Assembly (NCBI GenBank): GCA_964400165.1
Contig: CAYNSX010000012.1
Coordinates: 1-54,829 of the forward strand
Reading direction: 5' to 3'
Origin: CAYNSX01 sp964400165
GTDB taxonomy: Bacteria; Armatimonadota; Hebobacteria; CAYNSX01
DNA: 54,829 nt
Position numbers and translations under genes: made by a program
In this document: positions 50,662-54,829 of the stretch, in pieces
Numbering within the stretch: position 1 is the stretch's first letter
Layout of the letters: each line of letters opens with the position of its first letter
Notes under the pieces: generated by a model
The model's input: only the letters and a program-made list of their open reading frames with translations
What the model was told of the DNA's origin: nothing
Databases searched by the model: none

Positions 50662-51020
50662 AAGCCGTGTCACGGGGAATGTGTCACGGAAAACGGGGAC
50701 TACCAATTGTGTCAGGTGCAAGGTGTCAGGTGTCAAAGTGCTCCTTTGCAGTTCCCCTCTCCACCGCGTGGGGAGGGGCTGGGGGAGGGGACAACCCGCG
50801 ACACCCTGCCGCAGAAGAAGCACGGGAACATCCCGCTGTGAAAGCCGTGTCACGGGGAAGGTGTCACGGGAAACGGGGACTACCAATCGTGTCAGGTGCC
50901 AGGTGTCAGGTGTCAAACAGCGGACTTGGTTCCCCTCTCCACGCCAGTGGGGAGGGGCCAGGGGAGGGGACAACTCGCGACGCACTGCAGCAGAAGAAGC
51001 ACGGGAACATCCCGCTGTAG
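50619..51020. repeat. Three tandem copies of the carboxylase 3' end with long spacers
   Basis: The coding tail for RDTLPQKKHGNIPL-stop (42 bases plus stop) begins at 50619, 50799 and 50979, periods 180 and about 180. Spacers share a GTGTCACGGG...GTGTCAGGTGTCAA tract and a CCCCTCTCCAC...GGGGAGGGG palindrome. Copies 1 and 2 differ mainly by synonymous changes (AATATTCCG against AACATCCCG). Copy 3 encodes RDALQQKKHGNIPL and ends TAG just before the next gene. The 367-bp interval contains no separate gene. Confidence 0.85.
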
Positions 51021-51028
51021 GAATTGCA

Positions 51029-51889
51029 ATGAGTTCATTCGGTTTCCGCCTCTATCATGCCTTTTGGGCGGTGCCATGCCGGTTTCTTCATGACGTGGAA
51101 TTCCAGACTTCGTTTTCTGATGGCCCGATATTGACGCCGCTGAACGACACCTTCCGTGACCTCGTGAAACACTTGGCGAGCACCCGTGTTCTTGGAAAGC
51201 TCGAAATGGAAGCGATTCACGAATGCTCGCACTGGCTGCAAATCGGTGTCGTGATCGATCCCCAGGGCAAGGACAGGGCCAGCAAAATGATGAGATGGTT
51301 TCTGGCGTCCACTCGTCTACTCCATGACATCCCCCCATATGTCCCTTTTCTGCTCCTCGCTGTTGTTCAAGACAATGGGGTGGTACTTGTTGACGAAGTT
51401 GAACGATTGCGAAGGACGGTGCTCGATCCCGGTCAGTCGTACTCACGCTTCGGGAACGTGACCGACTTGGAACACCTCAGTGCGTTCTGGCCTCAGGTCA
51501 CGCGCGTCGTGTCATCGACAGACTTCGAAAGGGCGAAAAGGGCTCTTGGTCTCTTTGAACTCGCATTTGTTGAGCAGAACATTGACATCAAGCACATTTT
51601 GTTCTTTGCTGCTCTGAACTGCATGCTCGTACATCAGAAGCAAAGTAATGAGCGAAAGTTTGTGGAAACTTTGAAGAAGACTGGAGTCTTCGCATTGAGG
51701 GATAATGATTGGGATAACAAGACAATGGACATGTATCGTTTGCGCGGAGCACTTTCGCACGGGCAGGCGCTTCCTACGAATCTCGGCTACTCGCGTAATG
51801 AACTTTGCGTCTGGGCGCGCGATCTTGTCCGAGAGGCTTTACAGAAGATCTATAGCTCCAATGAAGCATTGGAAAGGTGGGGCCACTGA
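51029..51889 (+). CDS. HEPN-like protein, possible defence or toxin gene
   Basis: 286 residues, mostly helical, with no signal peptide. The C-terminal part holds a long helix (HILFFAALNCMLVHQKQ) and MYRLRGALSHGQAL, where Arg239-x4-His244 fits the Rx4-6H active-site motif of HEPN ribonucleases. Overall layout recalls ApeA-like/HEPN proteins, where the Rx4-6H follows a LEAL-type helix. Base composition is lower in GC and codon use is unlike neighbours, so it is probably acquired. The ATG at 51029 follows TAGGAATTG. It sits directly after the third copy of the carboxylase tail and overlaps the transporter start. The family call is by motif only. Confidence 0.55.
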   Translation: MSSFGFRLYHAFWAVPCRFLHDVEFQTSFSDGPILTPLNDTFRDLVKHLASTRVLGKLEMEAIHECSHWLQIGVVIDPQGKDRASKMMRWFLASTRLLHDIPPYVPFLLLAVVQDNGVVLVDEVERLRRTVLDPGQSYSRFGNVTDLEHLSAFWPQVTRVVSSTDFERAKRALGLFELAFVEQNIDIKHILFFAALNCMLVHQKQSNERKFVETLKKTGVFALRDNDWDNKTMDMYRLRGALSHGQALPTNLGYSRNELCVWARDLVREALQKIYSSNEALERWGH

Positions 51890-52803
51890 CCGTTCCGGAG
51901 CAGCGCGCGCGCGGCGCTCTCCTCGCCCTCCTCGCCGGCGCGCTGCTGATTGCGTTCGCGCCCATTTTCACCAAGCAGGCGATGGTGTGGGGGCAAATAG
52001 GACCGGTTACGGCTGCGTTTTGGCGGACGGCGTTGGCGACGCCGTTGCTCATGCTCGCGCTTGCTGCAACAGAGGGGAAACGGGGAGGCAGGGAGGCGGG
52101 GAGGCAGTCCACGGCGTCCCGTTTCTCCGTTTCCCCGTATCTCCTCATCCCAGGCCTTCTCTTTGCAGCCGACCTCTCCTTCTGGCATTGGTCATTCCAA
52201 TACACCACCGTCGGCAATGCCACGCTGCTGGGCAACGCCGCCAGCATCTTCGTCGGGCTCGCCGGCTGGCTGTGGCTGCGCGAGCGGTTCACCTGGACTT
52301 TTCCGGTTGGCGTGGCGGCGGCGTTCGGCGGCGCGGCGCTGGTGATGGGCGCCAGTTTCTCCATTGACCCGCACCGCGTCATCGGCGACGCGCTGGCGCT
52401 GGTGACCGCTGTTTTCTACGCCGCCTACCTGCTCTCCATCAAGCAACTGCGCGCGCACCACTCGACGCTGCGCGTGATGGCGTGGTCGACGGCGGCGTGC
52501 GCGGCCGTGCTGCTGCCGCTGGCGCTGCTCATCGAGCGCCAGTTCTTTCCGACGGGCCTGAATTCATGGATGCAACTCGTGGCGCTGGCGTGGCTCTGTC
52601 ACGCCGGCGGGCAGGGACTGATCGCCTATGCGCTGGCGCACCTGCCGGCGGGTTTTTCCGGCGTGTCGCTCGTCGTGCAGCCGGTCGGCGCCGTGTTCCT
52701 CGGCTGGGTCATCCTCGGCGAGGCGATGACGCCCTGGCAGATCGCCGGCGCTGCGGTGGTGCTGGCGGGCATCGCGCTGGCAAGGGTGGGGAGCAAAGAA
52801 TGA
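51877..52803 (+). CDS. EamA/DMT-family transporter
   Basis: 308 residues with ~10 transmembrane helices, the EamA (drug/metabolite transporter) duplication. Seen: helix 1 ALLALLAGALLIAFAPIFTKQAM, WRTALATPLLML, FWHWSFQYTTVGNATLLGNAASIFVGLAGWLWLRERF (first EamA end), and the second repeat with LIAYALAHLPAGFSGVSLVVQPVGAVFLGWVILGEAMTPWQIAGA. The substrate is unknown. About 22 residues between helices 2 and 3 (EGKRGGREAGRQSTASRFSVSP, residues 66-87) are encoded by a GGGGAAACGGGG / CCGTTTCCCCG inverted repeat, apparently an in-frame insertion. GTG at 51877 overlaps the upstream gene. Confidence 0.85.
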   Translation: MGPLTVPEQRARGALLALLAGALLIAFAPIFTKQAMVWGQIGPVTAAFWRTALATPLLMLALAATEGKRGGREAGRQSTASRFSVSPYLLIPGLLFAADLSFWHWSFQYTTVGNATLLGNAASIFVGLAGWLWLRERFTWTFPVGVAAAFGGAALVMGASFSIDPHRVIGDALALVTAVFYAAYLLSIKQLRAHHSTLRVMAWSTAACAAVLLPLALLIERQFFPTGLNSWMQLVALAWLCHAGGQGLIAYALAHLPAGFSGVSLVVQPVGAVFLGWVILGEAMTPWQIAGAAVVLAGIALARVGSKE

Positions 52804-53308
52804 TGAATGATGAATGATGATTGATGAATGAGTAGTGCCGCCCCATTCGTGGGGCCGTTCGTCCTCCGTTCCCTCTCCCAGTTCGGGAGAGGGTGGCCGA
52901 ACGCAGTGAGGCCGGGTGAGGACGGTCCCTCCCTCCTCACAGGAGAGGGGGCCGGGGGCTTGTCCTCCGAAGCCCGCAGTTTGGGCGAAGGAGGGTGAGC
53001 CGCGGCGCGCAGAGCCCGGCCCTGAACGGCCGGGCTTAGGACGACGAACCGATTCAAATCCGGCTGGCTTAAGCCAGCCGGCCTCGCGCTCATCGTCGTC
53101 ATCAGCCCGGGGGTTCAGTCCCGGGTAAAGAGGCCTCGTTCCCCCTCTCCCGGCCTGCGGCCACCCTCTCCCTGAAGTGGAGAGGGACTACGAGCAACCG
53201 GGTGCTTGTTGTCCCCTCTCCCAAATTGGGAGAGGGGTACGCGAAGCGGGGGTGAGGGTGTTTCGCGCTGGCACGGTAGCCAGACACGGAGAGTAGGGCG
53301 AGGCACCG
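52804..53308. repeat. Repeat-filled spacer before biotin carboxylase
   Basis: ATGAATG repeats overlapping the transporter stop (52800-52830), a CCCTCTCCC/GGGAGAGGG palindrome (52871-52894), a three-hairpin composite element (53010-53128), and palindromes at 53164-53187 and 53213-53237. No gene or clear promoter is seen in ~500 bp. Confidence 0.75.
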
Positions 53309-54829
53309 GTGTCGAATCTTCCCTCCGTGTTCTCCTCCATCCTCATCGCCAACCGCGGCGAGATTGCGTGCCGCATCATCCGGGCCTGCCGGGAACTCGG
53401 CATCCGCTCGGTGGCGGTTTACTCCGAGGCCGACCGCGGCGCGCTGCACACCCGCCTCGCCGATGAGGCGGTCTTCATCGGCCCGGCCGAACCGGCGCAG
53501 AGTTACCTGAACATCCCGCGCCTGCTCGCCGCGGCGCAGGCGAGCGGCGCAGAGGCCGTCCACCCGGGGTACGGGTTCCTCTCCGAGCAGGCGGAATTCG
53601 CCCGCGCCTGCGCGGCGGCGGCGCTGGTGTTCATCGGCCCGCGGCCCGAGGTTCTCGCGGCGGTCGGCGACAAACTGGAAGCGCGCCGCCGCGCCGCCGC
53701 GGCCGGCGCGCCGGTGGTGCCTGGCTCCGATGGGCCGGTCGCCGATGCTGTCGAGGCCGAGCGCGTCGCACGCGCAATCGGCTTGCCGGTGCTGCTCAAG
53801 GCGGCGGGCGGCGGGGGCGGGAAGGGGATGCGCATCGTCCACGACCCAGCGGCGCTGCGGGACGCCTTCACCGCCGCCGCCGGTGAGGCGCAGTCCGCTT
53901 TCGGCGACCCGCGCCTGTATGTCGAGAAACTCATACACCCGGTGCGTCACATCGAGGTGCAGGTGCTGGCCGACGGGCACGGCCACTGCATTCATCTCGG
54001 CGAGCGCGACTGCTCGGTGCAGCGGCGGCACCAGAAGTTGGTGGAAGAGACGCCCGCGCCGGGCTTGCCCGAGGCAACGCGCAGCGGGCTGTTTGACGCG
54101 GCACTGAAAGTGATGCGCGCCGTCGGGTACACGAACGCCGGGACGGTCGAATTCCTCGTGGCGCCCGACGGCGGCTACTACTTCCTCGAGGTGAACGCCC
54201 GCCTGCAGGTCGAGCACCCGGTGACCGAGGCCGCATCCGGCATCGACCTGGTGCACGCGCAACTGCGCATCGCCGCCGGCGAGTCGCTGCCCTGGCAGCA
54301 GAACGACATCACGCCGGGCGCCGCCGCGATCGAGTGCCGCGTCTATGCGGAAGACCCGTTCGCCGACTTTTCCCCCGCGCCAGGGCAAGTCGTCCGAGTG
54401 GTCGAGCCGGCGGGGCCGGGGGTGCGCGTCGATTCCTGTCTCTTCGACGGCTGCGCGGTGCCCCTGATGTACGACCCGATTGTGTCGAAGGTCATCGTCT
54501 CCGGGCGCGACCGCGCAGAGGCGCTGACGCCGATGCGCGCGGCGCTGGCCGCGTATGAAGTGTGGGGCATTCGCACGACGCTGCCCTTCACGCGCTGGCT
54601 GCTCGGCACCGACGAGTTTGCGCGCGGCGCAGTCACGACCGACTTCGTCGCCCGTCATTGGAAGCCCGCGCTTGCGGAGGCGCACCCGCTGGCCGGCGTC
54701 GCCGTCGCCGCCGCGACGCTGGCGGCGACGCGGCCGCGCGCTCTGCGCGCGGCGCCCGCCAACCGCTGGCGCGCCCCCGTCCGCGCCGCGCCCCTGCGCG
54801 GCGCCAAGAAGCGCCCGCCGCGCAAGGCG
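53309..54829 (+). CDS. Acyl-CoA carboxylase biotin carboxylase subunit (runs off window)
   Basis: At least 507 codons, open to the right edge. ATP-grasp biotin carboxylase: ILIANRGEIACRIIRACRELGI, the lid KAAGGGGGKGMR, EVQVLADGHGHCIHLGERDCSVQRRHQK, the ATP/Mg site EVNARLQVEHPVTE, and C-domain ECRVYAEDPFADFSPAPGQV and YDPIVSKVIV. GTG start at 53309, or 53327 which would give the family-typical VFSSILIANRGE; neither has a strong Shine-Dalgarno. After ~450 residues the sequence becomes Ala/Arg-rich (LRAAPANRWRAPVRAAPLRGAKKRPPRK), a likely linker toward a biotin-carrier domain outside the window. Partner of the carboxyltransferase at 49111. Confidence 0.95.
   Translation, partial: MSNLPSVFSSILIANRGEIACRIIRACRELGIRSVAVYSEADRGALHTRLADEAVFIGPAEPAQSYLNIPRLLAAAQASGAEAVHPGYGFLSEQAEFARACAAAALVFIGPRPEVLAAVGDKLEARRRAAAAGAPVVPGSDGPVADAVEAERVARAIGLPVLLKAAGGGGGKGMRIVHDPAALRDAFTAAAGEAQSAFGDPRLYVEKLIHPVRHIEVQVLADGHGHCIHLGERDCSVQRRHQKLVEETPAPGLPEATRSGLFDAALKVMRAVGYTNAGTVEFLVAPDGGYYFLEVNARLQVEHPVTEAASGIDLVHAQLRIAAGESLPWQQNDITPGAAAIECRVYAEDPFADFSPAPGQVVRVVEPAGPGVRVDSCLFDGCAVPLMYDPIVSKVIVSGRDRAEALTPMRAALAAYEVWGIRTTLPFTRWLLGTDEFARGAVTTDFVARHWKPALAEAHPLAGVAVAAATLAATRPRALRAAPANRWRAPVRAAPLRGAKKRPPRKA

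Noticed and set aside
50619..51020. CRISPR-like or rRNA-like repeat
   Set aside because: The repeat is the coding end of the adjacent carboxylase plus interspersed palindromes.
53102..54685. Minus-strand open frame over the biotin carboxylase
   Set aside because: The plus strand encodes an unmistakable ATP-grasp biotin carboxylase that is open to the window edge.

Overview
This is a 54.8 kb, high-GC (visibly about 65-70%) bacterial chromosome segment. It carries a 10-base N run at 33406-33415, so it comes from a scaffolded draft or metagenome assembly. Several features suggest a Chloroflexota- or Armatimonadota-like lineage: S-layer-homology (SLH) proteins, a D-amino-acid transaminase, acyl-CoA mutases split into separate large and B12 subunits, TATAAT promoters placed directly before start codons, and abundant interspersed palindromes. 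That placement is an inference with low confidence.

Region 1 (1-20.5 kb) is housekeeping and surface functions. It holds pgk-gap (minus), ftsH, an SLH-anchored subtilase, a D-amino-acid transaminase, a sulfite-oxidase-fold enzyme, a secreted PQQ-like propeller protein, an exported-looking Nif3-family protein and an SLH-anchored propeller protein. A minus-strand operon follows: response regulator, GAF histidine kinase, O-methyltransferase and a membrane thioredoxin. The thioredoxin reading frame is interrupted by an in-frame TGA at the first position of its CxxC motif, with a bSECIS-like hairpin 26 nt downstream, so it is a candidate selenoprotein. Next come an SDR, an NRDE/TANGO2 protein carrying a repeat-derived in-frame insertion, a PDZ membrane protein and an isolated AIPR-like defence gene.

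Region 2 (20.8-28 kb) is small envelope proteins plus molybdenum-cofactor genes: moaA, mocA-like and xdhC-like on the minus strand, and moaD-moaE diverging from them.

Region 3 (28-54.8 kb) is an acyl-CoA catabolic supercluster. It contains a thiolase, a class III aminotransferase, three acyl-CoA dehydrogenases, 3-hydroxybutyryl-CoA dehydrogenase, etfBA, two B12 acyl-CoA mutase large subunits with one B12-binding subunit, two DUF35 plus two thiolase-like subunits, meaB, a propionyl-CoA-type carboxylase beta subunit and a biotin carboxylase that runs off the window. Active-site positions of both mutases differ from methylmalonyl-CoA mutase. The first (Phe/Ala/Gln) matches isobutyryl-CoA mutase. 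The second (Val/Thr/Gln) matches no family I know. Isomerising branched acyl-CoAs to linear ones, then oxidising them through the neighbouring beta-oxidation enzymes, is a coherent reading of the cluster.

Two overlays cut across this layout. One is three lower-GC defence-type islands (AIPR-like at 19.3 kb, a restriction-modification pair at 41.6 kb, a HEPN-like protein at 51.0 kb). The other is a dense set of interspersed palindromic repeats that fill almost every large intergenic space and have entered several genes in frame.
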